DNA from: Phycisphaerae bacterium | Lineage (GTDB): Bacteria > Planctomycetota > Phycisphaerae > UBA1845 > UTPLA1 | NCBI GenBank assembly: GCA_030432035.1 | Contig: JAUIHO010000006.1 | Coordinates: forward strand, 1-45,066 | Direction of reading: 5' to 3' | DNA: 45,066 nt | Shown here: in pieces, positions 17,289 through 25,488 of the stretch | Position numbering within the stretch: position 1 is the stretch's first letter | Layout: each line of letters opens with the position of its first letter | Program-made: the position numbers and the translations under genes | Notes under the pieces: model-generated | The model's database searches: none | What the model saw: the letters and a program-made list of their open reading frames with translations, nothing else | Told to the model about the DNA's origin: nothing

Positions 17289-18092
17289 CTATCCCGCATC
17301 GCCATTGGCAGTGACGCTCAGGTATGCAATCACGTCGTATACCACATGGCATCCGACGGCCAGCCCGAATCCACGTAACACGAATACCGCCGCGAGATAT
17401 GCCCCGGCCGCCGCACGGAACGCAAAGCGCTGCACGTCCCACGCGTCCGCACCGATCGGCTCGTGATGGCTCACTGCAAAGAACAATGACGACAGGATCA
17501 CGATCAAAGCGACCGACGCCGCCTCGCGCATGCGCAACAATTGATCGAACAACACCGACAGCGCAGCGATCACGATCAGGCGAAACACCAACTCCTCATA
17601 GATCCCCGCGCCTATGCTAAACAACAACTCGCGAATATCCTCGCGCGCCGCCTGCAGCACATCCGGCTGCCCAACGGAATGCAACAAAAAATTCAGCAGC
17701 ACCAGCAGCATGGCGAGACCGATGCTCTCCGCCGCCATGCCCAGCAGCGCCATCGGTCGAACTTTCCACGGATAGCGATAGATGATGTGCCAGCCCAAAA
17801 GCACGACGATCAGCACGGCCCCCGGCAGGTAAACGCTCGACGCACCGAACAAACTGAAGAACCAATGCAATAGCTGCGACGCCGCCAGCTCGCGATGCTG
17901 CGCTTCGCCAAAGGTGCGAATCGTCATCGCTGTGCCGATTTCGTACGCCAGAATCATCGGCAACAGAAACACGAGGCTTTGCAACGGATGATGGGTAACC
18001 TGCCAGTAATTGTCCTTGGAAACGTCGCGCGATGGCCGCGCGCGACGCTGCTGCGTTTTCGGAGCTTTGCGACGCTTTTTGCTGACGGCCAT
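17289..18092 (-). CDS. CPBP-family intramembrane metalloprotease
   Basis: A 267-residue membrane protein of the CPBP (Abi/CAAX-prenyl-protease-like) family. After a basic N-terminus (residues 1-30) there are about seven membrane segments. The three conserved motifs are present: GIYEELVFRL (EExxxR, about residue 170), FFAVSHHEPI (motif 2 His) and GCHVVYDVIAY (motif 3 His with Asp). The family includes type II CAAX proteases and bacteriocin-immunity proteins; in bacteria most are of unknown role. No bacteriocin genes are nearby. It is divergent from the endonuclease III-like gene with only 56 bases between starts. Confidence 0.9.
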   Translation of the reverse strand: MAVSKKRRKAPKTQQRRARPSRDVSKDNYWQVTHHPLQSLVFLLPMILAYEIGTAMTIRTFGEAQHRELAASQLLHWFFSLFGASSVYLPGAVLIVVLLGWHIIYRYPWKVRPMALLGMAAESIGLAMLLVLLNFLLHSVGQPDVLQAAREDIRELLFSIGAGIYEELVFRLIVIAALSVLFDQLLRMREAASVALIVILSSLFFAVSHHEPIGADAWDVQRFAFRAAAGAYLAAVFVLRGFGLAVGCHVVYDVIAYLSVTANGDAG

Positions 18093-18148
18093 GTCGTTAT
18101 ACTCACCGGCATATCCGAAACACGCAACGATATACCAGCGAGCTTTTT

Positions 18149-18820
18149 ATGCCTGAGCGCGCCGAGATACAACATGCACTCATGGATTTGTACGGGTCGC
18201 TGTTCGCGCGCTTCGGTCCGCAACATTGGTGGCCGGGGGATTCGCCCACCGAAGTCGCCATCGGGGCGGTCCTCACACAGAACACATCGTGGACGAATGT
18301 CGAAAAAGCGATCGCGAATCTGAAAGGGAAAGGCGCAATCGATTTCGACGCGCTGCTGAAAATTAGCGACGGAGAGTTGGCTGAGATCATTCGGCCCGCG
18401 GGTTACTACAACACGAAGTCACGATACCTGAAGCAGCTCGCAAGCTTCGTGACGGCTTTGCCGAATGGTCGCCTTGAGGACCTGCGACAACTCAACCTTG
18501 CCGATGCACGGCGGCAATTGTTTGCCGTGAAGGGCATCGGCCCGGAAACCGCCGATTCGATTTTGCTCTATGCATGCGAGATGCCGACATTCGTTGTCGA
18601 CGCCTACACCCGCCGCGTCCTGTCCAGACACGGTCTTATCGTAGCATCCGCATCGTACGACGAAATAAAGCGTCTATTTGAAGACGCTCTGCCGCACGAA
18701 ACGCCGCTCTTCAACGAGTTTCATGCATTGATCGTGAAGTTATGCAAAGAACAATGCCGCACGACCGCACAGTGCGCGCGATGCCCTTGGGAACATCATC
18801 CTCACGACGCGTCCCCATAG
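18149..18820 (+). CDS. Endonuclease III-like HhH-GPD DNA glycosylase
   Basis: A 223-residue HhH-GPD base-excision repair protein. It starts with VAIGAVLTQNTSWTNVEKAI, the family's Gln-containing helix, and has the helix-hairpin-helix LFAVKGIGPETADSILLYA, followed by PTFVVDAYTRRVLSRHG, which holds the catalytic Asp (VDAY). A Lys in the HhH (AVKGIGPETAD) sits near the usual Lys of bifunctional enzymes, though the LPGVGRKTA form is not kept. The end CKEQCRTTAQCARCP provides four Cys in the arrangement of the [4Fe-4S] loop. This places it with the 'endonuclease III related' group, whose substrate range differs from Nth; damaged pyrimidines are likely. Confidence 0.88.
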   Translation: MPERAEIQHALMDLYGSLFARFGPQHWWPGDSPTEVAIGAVLTQNTSWTNVEKAIANLKGKGAIDFDALLKISDGELAEIIRPAGYYNTKSRYLKQLASFVTALPNGRLEDLRQLNLADARRQLFAVKGIGPETADSILLYACEMPTFVVDAYTRRVLSRHGLIVASASYDEIKRLFEDALPHETPLFNEFHALIVKLCKEQCRTTAQCARCPWEHHPHDASP

Positions 18821-18879
18821 CAGCAGTTGAAAACCCGGAATGCCCTGGCATTTTTCGATCGGTGAGATCGAAACCGCCA

Positions 18880-18966
18880 TTAGCGCATCGTCTTGTCCTT
18901 GTACTTCTTCAACCCGATGACGAGTACAACGATCAGAACCAATGCGCCCCATTGCCACCATTCCAT
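18880..18966 (-). CDS. 28-residue single-pass membrane peptide
   Basis: A very short gene below usual annotation limits. It encodes 28 residues: a Trp-rich start (MEWWQWG), a hydrophobic helix (ALVLIVVLVIGL) and a Lys-rich end (KKYKDKTMR). AAGGAAG lies seven bases before the ATG. A small hairpin (TTTCGATC/GATCGAAA, about 18852-18873) follows the stop on the minus strand. The layout (Trp at one membrane face, Lys at the other) is that of a real small membrane protein. It could be a regulator or partner of a larger complex; no partner is evident, and it is convergent with the endonuclease gene. Confidence 0.5.
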   Translation of the reverse strand: MEWWQWGALVLIVVLVIGLKKYKDKTMR

Positions 18967-19259
18967 AGTCGTGCTTCCTTGAAGAAAAAAAAGTTTAATT
19001 GCTACGGCACGAAAACGCTTCACCGATAGCAAATTCAGTGCTGTTTGCCATTGCACCCTTGTGCAGCGACCTGACTGGTCGGATTGTTATCCAAACTGCG
19101 ATCTTTTTCAAATAGGGGCGTTGGACAGGGGCAAGTCCCCTCCCGCGATTGCGATAATATTCGTCGGTTGATAACCGCGTCCCCAGCGACGTGTACCCAA
19201 CCAAAAATCTTTGGGCAAGATGACGCGACGAAATCGCCGGAAATCGCTACCCTGCGCGT

Positions 19260-20804
19260 ATGGAATCGACCGCGTGGCCCAAGCCGACGCCGATACATAT
19301 CGGAAGCTCTCAACTGTCCGTCGAGCGACTGTCCGAGTTGCACCATCGCCCATTGCAACCCGTCATCGACGACGTCGGATGGCAACGCCTGCGCGCCAGC
19401 CGTCAAAAAATCATCGACATCACCGAGACACAGGTCGCCATCTACGGCGTTAATACCGGCTTCGGCACGCTCTGCACCACGCGCATTCCCGACGATCAAC
19501 TCGCCCAACTACAACGCAACCTCATCCTCTCGCATGCCGTTGGCGTCGGCCCACCGATCCCCGACGAAATTGTCCGTTGGATGCTGTTGCTCAAAATCAA
19601 TGCCCTTCTGCTCGGTGCCAGCGGCATACAGGAAGCTTGCGTCGAACGCCTCGCAGATATGTTGTCACACGACGTGTTGCCGGTCGTCCCTACACGCGGC
19701 TCGCTCGGCGCCAGCGGAGATCTTGCGCCCCTTTCGCATATGGTGCTACCGCTCATCGGCGAAGGACGCGTGCGCCTTCAGAATCGTGAACTATCGGCGG
19801 CAGAGGGTTTTGCTGAGCACGACCTGCGGCCCGTCGAACTTGGCCCCAAGGACGGCCTCGCACTCATCAACGGCACACAAATGATGCTGGCCTACGCACT
19901 CGATGCTGCCATTCGCGCTCGGCGCATCGCGAAGCTCGCCGACATCCTCGGTGCGATGAGTCTCGAAGCAAGCTTGGGCAGCCTTGCACCGTTCAGCGCC
20001 GGCGTTGCCGACTTGCGACCGCACCCGGGAATAAAAACGGTTAGCGACAATATTTGCCGCATGATGCAAGACAGCGAGGTACTGGCGTCACACGCGAACT
20101 GCAATCGCGTGCAAGATCGCTACAGCCTGCGCTGCATTCCCGCCGTCCACGGTGCATGCCGCGACGCACTCGATCATGTGTGCCGAGTGATTGATGTCGA
20201 GCTCAATTCGGTCACAGACAATCCCGTTATCGTCGGCGACCGCGTCATCAGCGGCGGTAACTTCCACGGTGAACCGCTCGCGCTGGGGCTCGATTACCTC
20301 GCCATGACGCTGACCGAGTGGGCCAACATCTCCGAGCGCCGCACCTATGCCTTGCTGTTCGGCCCCGAAGGTGTACCGCCGCTGCTAATCGCCAACAGCG
20401 GTGTCAATAGTGGTTTCATGATTCCGCAATATACGGCCGCCGCGCTCGTGAATGAGTGCAAGAGTTTGTCGGCCCCATCGAGCGTCGATTCGATCCCGAG
20501 CAGCCTCGGGCAGGAAGATCATGTCAGCATGGGAGCGACCAGCGCGCTCCGCGTCCATCAGATCGTGACCAACGTTGAAACGGTCCTTGCGATAGAATTG
20601 CTCTGTACCGCCCAAGCGCTCGATTTCCGCCACCCGCTTAAGCCAGGTATTGGGCCGCGCACCGCCCACGAGGTCGTGCGTAGGCATATTTCCCATGCGG
20701 ACGCGGACCGAGCTTTTGGCGCGGATATCAATACCGCATTGGAGGTCGTTCGAGCGACCGAATTGATCGAGGCGGTCGAAGCTGCCGTCGGGTCGCTCGG
20801 ATAG
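19260..20804 (+). CDS. hutH: Histidine ammonia-lyase
   Basis: A 514-residue member of the MIO-containing aromatic ammonia-lyase family. The cofactor triad is Ala151-Ser152-Gly153 in GSLGASGDLAPLSHM. Other signatures are VYGVNTGFG-like (IYGVNTGFGTL), NLILSHAVGVGPPI with the His of the substrate pocket, HANCNRVQDRYSLRC, and SSLGQEDHVSMGA. The SHAVGVG and QEDHVSM motifs point to histidine rather than phenylalanine or tyrosine. HutH converts histidine to urocanate and ammonia, the first step of histidine degradation, in the cytoplasm. No hutU, hutI or hutG is nearby. No Shine-Dalgarno is visible before the ATG. The upstream 293 bases (18967-19259) hold no gene that I can support. Confidence 0.93.
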   Translation: MESTAWPKPTPIHIGSSQLSVERLSELHHRPLQPVIDDVGWQRLRASRQKIIDITETQVAIYGVNTGFGTLCTTRIPDDQLAQLQRNLILSHAVGVGPPIPDEIVRWMLLLKINALLLGASGIQEACVERLADMLSHDVLPVVPTRGSLGASGDLAPLSHMVLPLIGEGRVRLQNRELSAAEGFAEHDLRPVELGPKDGLALINGTQMMLAYALDAAIRARRIAKLADILGAMSLEASLGSLAPFSAGVADLRPHPGIKTVSDNICRMMQDSEVLASHANCNRVQDRYSLRCIPAVHGACRDALDHVCRVIDVELNSVTDNPVIVGDRVISGGNFHGEPLALGLDYLAMTLTEWANISERRTYALLFGPEGVPPLLIANSGVNSGFMIPQYTAAALVNECKSLSAPSSVDSIPSSLGQEDHVSMGATSALRVHQIVTNVETVLAIELLCTAQALDFRHPLKPGIGPRTAHEVVRRHISHADADRAFGADINTALEVVRATELIEAVEAAVGSLG

Positions 20805-20855
20805 AAAACCCGCTCAAAATCCGATAACCGATGCGAGTCTAAGTCACGCCCCTCG

Positions 20856-20861
20856 TATAAT
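20856..20861 (+). promoter_or_regulatory. Consensus -10 box upstream of the small Cys proteins
   Basis: A perfect TATAAT stands about 100 bases before the first small Cys-protein gene. The -35 position has no good match. The leader holds a short hairpin (CCGCG-CAA-CGCGG, near 20896). Confidence 0.4.
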
Positions 20862-20962
20862 CAGCATCGATGGTCAGGCGTATGAATGGTTTCCGCGCAA
20901 CGCGGCCTGCGACTGGCAATCAACTGGCCTAAACGGTCATCTAAACACGTGGAGTGGTTGCA

Positions 20963-21106
20963 ATGGTAGTTGGCCCGTTTTGTTTGGTGGTGGAACTCGG
21001 CGCCACGCTGTTTTCCGGCTTTCTGAATTTTTTCCTCGGGATCTTTGGCGGCAGCGCTCCGGGAATTATCGACGGCTTCCTCGATATCACCGGCTGCGTT
21101 TCTTAG
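20963..21106 (+). CDS. Small hydrophobic two-Cys protein A (tandem pair)
   Basis: A 47-residue protein, too short for routine gene calling. GGAG lies eight bases before the ATG. The sequence starts MVVGPFCLVVELGATLFSGF, continues with NFFLGIFGGSAPGIIDGF and ends LDITGCVS. It has two Cys, one near each end, Phe/Gly-rich hydrophobic middle, almost no charge besides Glu and Asp, and no Lys or Arg. It aligns with protein B 120 bases downstream: Cys, then VEL, then F-FF-G-x-x-G, Pro, Gly and a final GC. This shared pattern and a good ribosome-binding site on each argue that both are real. I do not recognise the family; a membrane-inserted or exported disulfide peptide is possible. Confidence 0.65.
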   Translation: MVVGPFCLVVELGATLFSGFLNFFLGIFGGSAPGIIDGFLDITGCVS

Positions 21107-21225
21107 GTTCGCGAGTTGCGCCGTTGCAGTTCATGCTCAATTAGCTCGCGTTTCGCCGATACATTCAACATCAATCGGATCATACCGTCGTTGCCGTATG
21201 GCATTGACGATCGAAGGAGCGCGTG

Positions 21226-21372
21226 ATGACTGCCAGCATTATCTGCACCGGCGTGGAACTGCTTTTTTCTCTACCGCAGATCGTTTTCGATTTTTTCTTT
21301 GGCCTCATCGGCCTACCGTCGCCGGATTTGACACTGGGCATCGGTTCGATCTTCGGCTGTAACCTACCCTAA
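21226..21372 (+). CDS. Small hydrophobic two-Cys protein B (tandem pair)
   Basis: A 48-residue paralogue of protein A. AAGGAG lies six bases before the ATG. It starts MTASIICTGVELLFSLPQ, continues IVFDFFFGLIGLPSPD and ends LGIGSIFGCNLP. The Cys-x2-VEL start, the FFFGLIG centre, the Pro and the final GC match protein A, while the rest has diverged, as expected of an old tandem duplication under constraint. It again has no Lys or Arg and only acidic charges. It ends inside the last 9 bases of the convergent rhodanese-methyltransferase gene. Function unknown. Confidence 0.65.
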   Translation: MTASIICTGVELLFSLPQIVFDFFFGLIGLPSPDLTLGIGSIFGCNLP

Positions 21373-22206
21373 ATCGCTTCGCGCTTCCGGCTTGCGCGCA
21401 ATCAACGACGCAACCCAGCGACCGTCGGAGATACCTTCGGCGTTCCAGAGGATTCGCCAATCCGCAAAATACGATGATAGCTCGCCGGGTCGTAGCAGAT
21501 GTTTATCTTTGCGCGGCTTGCCGACGTGTTTGCGCTGCGCCACGGTAAACGTTTCATACACAACAATCCCGCCCGGTCGAACCGATCGCTCGATCTGCGC
21601 CATCAGCGGTCGATGCAAATAGTGAAAGCATGCGACGGCATCAAACCTCGACGGCGGCAATTCGAATCCCGCCGTTTCGATATCGACTTGATGGGTTTGA
21701 ACATTCGCTCCGCATGCCTTCGCCAAACAGTCGGCTCGCTGCAACGCCTCCGGCAAAACATCCCAGCCTTCGACCGACAGCCCACCTAACGCTAACGCCG
21801 CCGCATCGCGACCGACACCACACGCCAAGTCGACGGCCGATCTCCCCTCAAGTTGGTCGCCCCACGCCAATCGCATCTCTGCTAACGCGCGCGTAATCAA
21901 CCCGTGCGGTCGCCATAAATAATTCGTGGACGGCCCCATCTCCAGAGGACCTTCGAGATACCGATCCACATCTGTAATCGCGGTCACGTGGATCCGATTT
22001 GACCGACGCAGGGTTTCCATCGCTTCGGCCCGTCGGTCGGGGTTCACCTCAAAAATCCGCAGGGGCTCGCCCGGCGGCGGTAGCTCGCTGATACGCTCGC
22101 TCAGCGTTTCCAGCGCGATATTGACCGCCCCGCTGATGTGGCCGGCGTCAAAATCCGTGCAAGATCGCACGTCTAATATTGGGGATGGCGAGTCATGATC
22201 GGGCAT
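21364..22206 (-). CDS. Rhodanese-like domain fused to SAM methyltransferase
   Basis: A 280-residue protein with two domains. Residues 1 to about 90 are rhodanese-like: PILDVRSCTDFDAGHISGAVNIALETL is the classic DVR..FxxGHIxGAxNI start. The active-site loop should read Cys-x-x-G-x-R-S but here is FEVNPDRRAEAM, so the catalytic Cys is missing and the domain is probably a binding module. Residues about 110-275 are a class I methyltransferase (AVDLACGVGRDAAALALGG, VEGWDVLPEALQRA, FDAVACFHYLHRPLM, SVRPGGIVVYETFT), similar to TehB-type enzymes that methylate tellurite, thiols or small molecules. The substrate is unknown. The ATG lacks a Shine-Dalgarno. Confidence 0.82.
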   Translation of the reverse strand: MPDHDSPSPILDVRSCTDFDAGHISGAVNIALETLSERISELPPPGEPLRIFEVNPDRRAEAMETLRRSNRIHVTAITDVDRYLEGPLEMGPSTNYLWRPHGLITRALAEMRLAWGDQLEGRSAVDLACGVGRDAAALALGGLSVEGWDVLPEALQRADCLAKACGANVQTHQVDIETAGFELPPSRFDAVACFHYLHRPLMAQIERSVRPGGIVVYETFTVAQRKHVGKPRKDKHLLRPGELSSYFADWRILWNAEGISDGRWVASLIARKPEARSDLG

Positions 22207-22367
22207 TGGTAATCTGGGTAATTCTGTAACAGGCTACCTATCAGGGACTTACGGCATTTGCGGGAATTCCGTGTCAGCAGTGGAAAACCCCGCCAGCGCC
22301 GCGTTAAATTGGAGCGTGACGCGCTCGCAGGGAAATTGCCACCCATTCACCATCCGAAAGGCGGTAC

Positions 22368-23210
22368 ATGTCTGTTGTCACCCTGCAAATCACAGGGCCG
22401 GCCGACTCGGGTAAGACCGACGTCGCCAATCATATCGCGACGGCCCTGGCTCCGTCGCGGCCCTACTATCTGCGCGTCGATGCGGTCCGCCCGCCTCATC
22501 CGAATCTGCGTCTGAGCCGACCGCTGCCGCTCATGAAAAATGCGCGCCGCCTGCTCGTCGATCCGGGCTCGATTTACGAGTCCGTCAGCGAAGCCATCGG
22601 CGTCATCGCAACCATCGATCCGGACGCCATCGTTATCGTTGAAAACGACAACGAACCGTGTTTTCGGGCGGCCTACCCCTATCACATCAAATGCTTCGTG
22701 CTGGCAGGTGCCAAAGAAAACGACGTTTTCCGCTCGCAAAAGGAAGTTGCCGACGCCATTCGTCACACGATGGAAGACACGGGGGCGTTTGCGTCGGCCG
22801 TTTTCGGCATGGAAGCGGGCCCGGGCGATTCGTCGATCCTGCCTGCGACCGAGGCCACGCCGGCCACGCGCACCGCCAACGACCTGCAAGACGACAGCGA
22901 AGTGCAGGAATTTCTCGAATCGGATATCGGTTATGAGATTGCGGGGCGCATGCGGCTAAAAGACCCGTTTCAAGCTATCATCGAAAGTGAAATGGTTGTG
23001 TTGAACGACGCCAAACGCCCATGGACGCAGGATGAACTCTCGTCCGTAAAGCGCCTGCATGCACATTGCACTGCCATGAATCAACGATTAGAACGACACT
23101 GCTTTTTCGTGCCGATTACGCGGTCGGTCGAAGAAGATCGGAACAACCGCTACTCATTATCCAATACGGTCGTGCGTCTCACCGCCGCCGCGAAGAATCA
23201 ACCGTTATGA
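22368..23210 (+). CDS. P-loop NTPase-like protein of unknown function
   Basis: A 280-residue protein with an N-terminal Walker A, LQITGPADSGKTDVANHIA (GxxxSGKT), and a possible Walker B strand, AIVIVENDNE, about 75 residues later. The spacing and the single strand pattern recall small P-loop kinases and MobB-like GTPases, but I cannot place it in a named family. The C-terminal half is helical and charged. AAAGG lies six bases before the ATG. Its stop overlaps the start of the DUF971 gene (ATGA), so the two are translationally coupled and probably work together. Confidence 0.6.
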   Translation: MSVVTLQITGPADSGKTDVANHIATALAPSRPYYLRVDAVRPPHPNLRLSRPLPLMKNARRLLVDPGSIYESVSEAIGVIATIDPDAIVIVENDNEPCFRAAYPYHIKCFVLAGAKENDVFRSQKEVADAIRHTMEDTGAFASAVFGMEAGPGDSSILPATEATPATRTANDLQDDSEVQEFLESDIGYEIAGRMRLKDPFQAIIESEMVVLNDAKRPWTQDELSSVKRLHAHCTAMNQRLERHCFFVPITRSVEEDRNNRYSLSNTVVRLTAAAKNQPL

Positions 23211-23593
23211 CCGATGCCAATCTGGTGGAAAAAGCGCTGAATCAGCCGCTGGCCTCCGACGAATTTAAGCCCGCCGACCTACACCTCGATCGCAAGGATG
23301 GTCTCACGATCAAATGGAAGGATGGCCAATCGAGCCACTTCCCACTGGCACTGTTACGCAAGATGTGCCCCTGCGCGACCTGCCGTATCGAACGCGATAA
23401 AGGGCCATCCAAACCGGCCAAAGGCACGTCGCTCAACGTGCTTCCGGCCAACATCGATAAGGCCACGGAGTTTGCCGATGCGGGATTGGTCGGTAACTAC
23501 GCGATCAACATCATCTGGGCCGACGGCCACCGCACCGGTATTTACGATTTCCGTTACTTGCGACTGCTCTCCGCCGAAATGTGCGACCAATAA
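23207..23593 (+). CDS. DUF971 (gamma-butyrobetaine-hydroxylase-N-like) protein
   Basis: A 128-residue stand-alone DUF971/GBBH-N domain: LHLDRKDGLTIKWKDGQSSHFPLALLRKMCPCATCRIE, then VGNYAINIIWADGHRTGIYDFRYLRLL. CPCATC matches the zinc knuckle of the family and the C-terminal DGH...YDFxxLR motif is intact. In many bacteria this domain is encoded beside, or fused to, the Mrp/ApbC iron-sulfur carrier ATPase. Here it follows an unrelated-looking P-loop protein with a 4-base overlap. I start at the ATG at 23207 because of that overlap; the frame is open upstream but out of context. A role in Fe-S or metal-protein maturation is inference. Confidence 0.85.
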   Translation: MTDANLVEKALNQPLASDEFKPADLHLDRKDGLTIKWKDGQSSHFPLALLRKMCPCATCRIERDKGPSKPAKGTSLNVLPANIDKATEFADAGLVGNYAINIIWADGHRTGIYDFRYLRLLSAEMCDQ

Positions 23594-23698
23594 GTCACGA
23601 ACGCGTTGCGCCTACGTACACGCTGGTCGCATATCACGCTGTTAAACTTTGTTTCATTCGCACCAGCCCTTCATATTTCGCTACAATCCTTTGGATCA

Positions 23699-24568
23699 AT
23701 GACGCAGATTACGCCGCAACAAATCGACAGTTGGATCGAACGCACGACACCTTCCCCGCGCGAAAACTATCCGGTCTATTTCATCTTCGGCCTGTTCATT
23801 GCCAGCATTCTCGCACCGATCGTGCTTCCATTGTTTACCAATGCGAAATGGCAATGGGAGCAACTCGAGGTTATCCCGTGGGTGTTGCTCACGATCATCC
23901 TGCTGATCAGTCGATGGCGCGCAACCAAACGGCGGCGATCCAACGAACGCGTCGAACAGATTTGGGAAGATGCCAAGCTCGAACGATGGGATGCCGTCGA
24001 CACGGCGTTGCCGACCACATTCAATCATCCAATATACGACCCGACGTTACGCGGTCGCGCCTTTATGATCGTTGCGGGTCTGTTGGAGTCGCGTAAGCAA
24101 CACGATGTCGCCGGCCACATCTACGAATCGCTATTGCGTCGCCGTATGGGCGACCCACTAACGCTGCATCAGGCACAGTTGTCGCTCGCATCGGCGAAGC
24201 TGCGTAATGAAGAATTGACAGACGCCGTACAACTCATCGGTCGGCTGCAAAAAATTGAAATGCCGCCGCCGCTTCGTGCGATCTTTGAAGCTGTGCGATT
24301 GCATCAACAGGTCTTCATGGGGCAAAACGAGGACGCCGTCGACAAGATTTCCGAGCGTCGCGATTTGTTCCGGCGACATCTTTCCACGCGCGCGGGCTAT
24401 ACCTACGGCTTACTCGCCGCAGCGTTGCATCGACTTGGCCGTAAGGACGAAGCCCAACAATACTGGCACGATGCCACGTTGTTGGTTCCGCCCGCCAAGC
24501 TTACGGATCGCTTCGAGTTGCTCGGCGATGTCGCCCCGCACTATCAATCGAGCCAATCACCACTATGA
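23699..24568 (+). CDS. Membrane-anchored TPR-like protein 1
   Basis: A 289-residue protein with two membrane segments near the N-terminus (VYFIFGLFIASILAPIVLPLF and VIPWVLLTIILLIS), followed by a cytoplasmic-looking helical region. Helix pairs such as GRAFMIVAGLLESRKQHDVAGHIYESLLRR and TYGLLAAALHRLGRKDEAQQYWHDA have TPR spacing. I place the start at the ATG at 23699, where the sequence becomes protein-like; TACAAT upstream may be a -10. Its stop overlaps the next start (ATGA). TPR proteins are scaffolds; partners are unknown, but the genes on either side are obvious candidates. Confidence 0.7.
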   Translation: MTQITPQQIDSWIERTTPSPRENYPVYFIFGLFIASILAPIVLPLFTNAKWQWEQLEVIPWVLLTIILLISRWRATKRRRSNERVEQIWEDAKLERWDAVDTALPTTFNHPIYDPTLRGRAFMIVAGLLESRKQHDVAGHIYESLLRRRMGDPLTLHQAQLSLASAKLRNEELTDAVQLIGRLQKIEMPPPLRAIFEAVRLHQQVFMGQNEDAVDKISERRDLFRRHLSTRAGYTYGLLAAALHRLGRKDEAQQYWHDATLLVPPAKLTDRFELLGDVAPHYQSSQSPL

Positions 24569-25395
24569 ACTTCGAGCAAGCCAAAACATTGACCGGCAAG
24601 TTGAGCATGCACGTCTGGATGACGCGCGTGTTGCGTGCCTTGCTGCTCATCGGCATGCTGGCGACGGCGACCGGGGCAGTCTTTGCCCCCAGCTTTGGTC
24701 TCGAAGCCGATACCGATCATCTTTGGACGATGGCAATCTTCTTCGCCGGTTCGTGGATGGTGCTGTCGATCGTCGGCTATCGCCAAATCAAGACCGCCAA
24801 TCAAGCGGCGATATACATTACCACCGGGCGACTCGATCTGGCCGAGACGCAACTGCGCGATGCCGTGCTCGCGTTTAATCTGCACCCGCGTGGCAAACTG
24901 ATGGCGTGCCACAATCTCGCCGTGGTCGCGCACAATCAGAAGGATTTCATGGCCGCCGCCGAGTTGTGCCGGGCCATCGTTCAACTCAGCGGTCGTTCGC
25001 TCACCGAGATGGTCAATCTCTGCCGCATTCTGTTGGCCGACTGTCTATTACAAATTCAACAAGTCGAAGCCGCCGACGCCGCGATTCAACCGCTGCGGCA
25101 AGAGCCCAACACGCTTTCGCTCGATCAACAACTGTTGCTGTTGCCCATTCAACTACAATGCGATGCGGCGCGCGGCGCGTTTCAATCGGTTATCGACGAC
25201 TTACCGAGCAAGATGCGGCACGCTGAAATGCTGGATGCACCGAAGGCGGGCCTATGTCACGCACTACTTGCCAAGGCGTGCGAAAGGCTGAATCGCGGGA
25301 CCGAAGCCGCCTTTCTGCGCGAGCGTGCCGAACTTTATCACGATATTGACTTCGACGAACTTAAAATTCCGCTTGCCAGCCAAACGTCAAACTGA
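24565..25395 (+). CDS. Membrane-anchored TPR-like protein 2
   Basis: A 276-residue protein with two N-terminal membrane helices (VLRALLLIGMLATATGAVFA and TMAIFFAGSWMVLSIVGY) and then TPR-like helix pairs (GRLDLAETQLRDAVLAFN, HNLAVVAHNQKDFMAAAELCRAIVQ, LLADCLLQIQQVEAADAAIQPLR). It resembles the preceding gene in layout, so the two may be diverged duplicates. Translation is coupled to that gene by the ATGA overlap. Function unknown; a membrane scaffold is the simplest reading. Confidence 0.7.
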   Translation: MNFEQAKTLTGKLSMHVWMTRVLRALLLIGMLATATGAVFAPSFGLEADTDHLWTMAIFFAGSWMVLSIVGYRQIKTANQAAIYITTGRLDLAETQLRDAVLAFNLHPRGKLMACHNLAVVAHNQKDFMAAAELCRAIVQLSGRSLTEMVNLCRILLADCLLQIQQVEAADAAIQPLRQEPNTLSLDQQLLLLPIQLQCDAARGAFQSVIDDLPSKMRHAEMLDAPKAGLCHALLAKACERLNRGTEAAFLRERAELYHDIDFDELKIPLASQTSN

Positions 25396-25488
25396 TACAA
25401 GTGACGATAAATAAAGACCTTCCGGCGATTGCGCCCCCGCATCCGCCGGTCGTTCATTAGGCCGCACAGGAACATGGGAGGTTCGTTG

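Noticed and set aside
19035..19508. 157-residue minus-strand frame before hutH
   Set aside because: Half of it is antisense to hutH, and the rest has no ribosome-binding site or domain.
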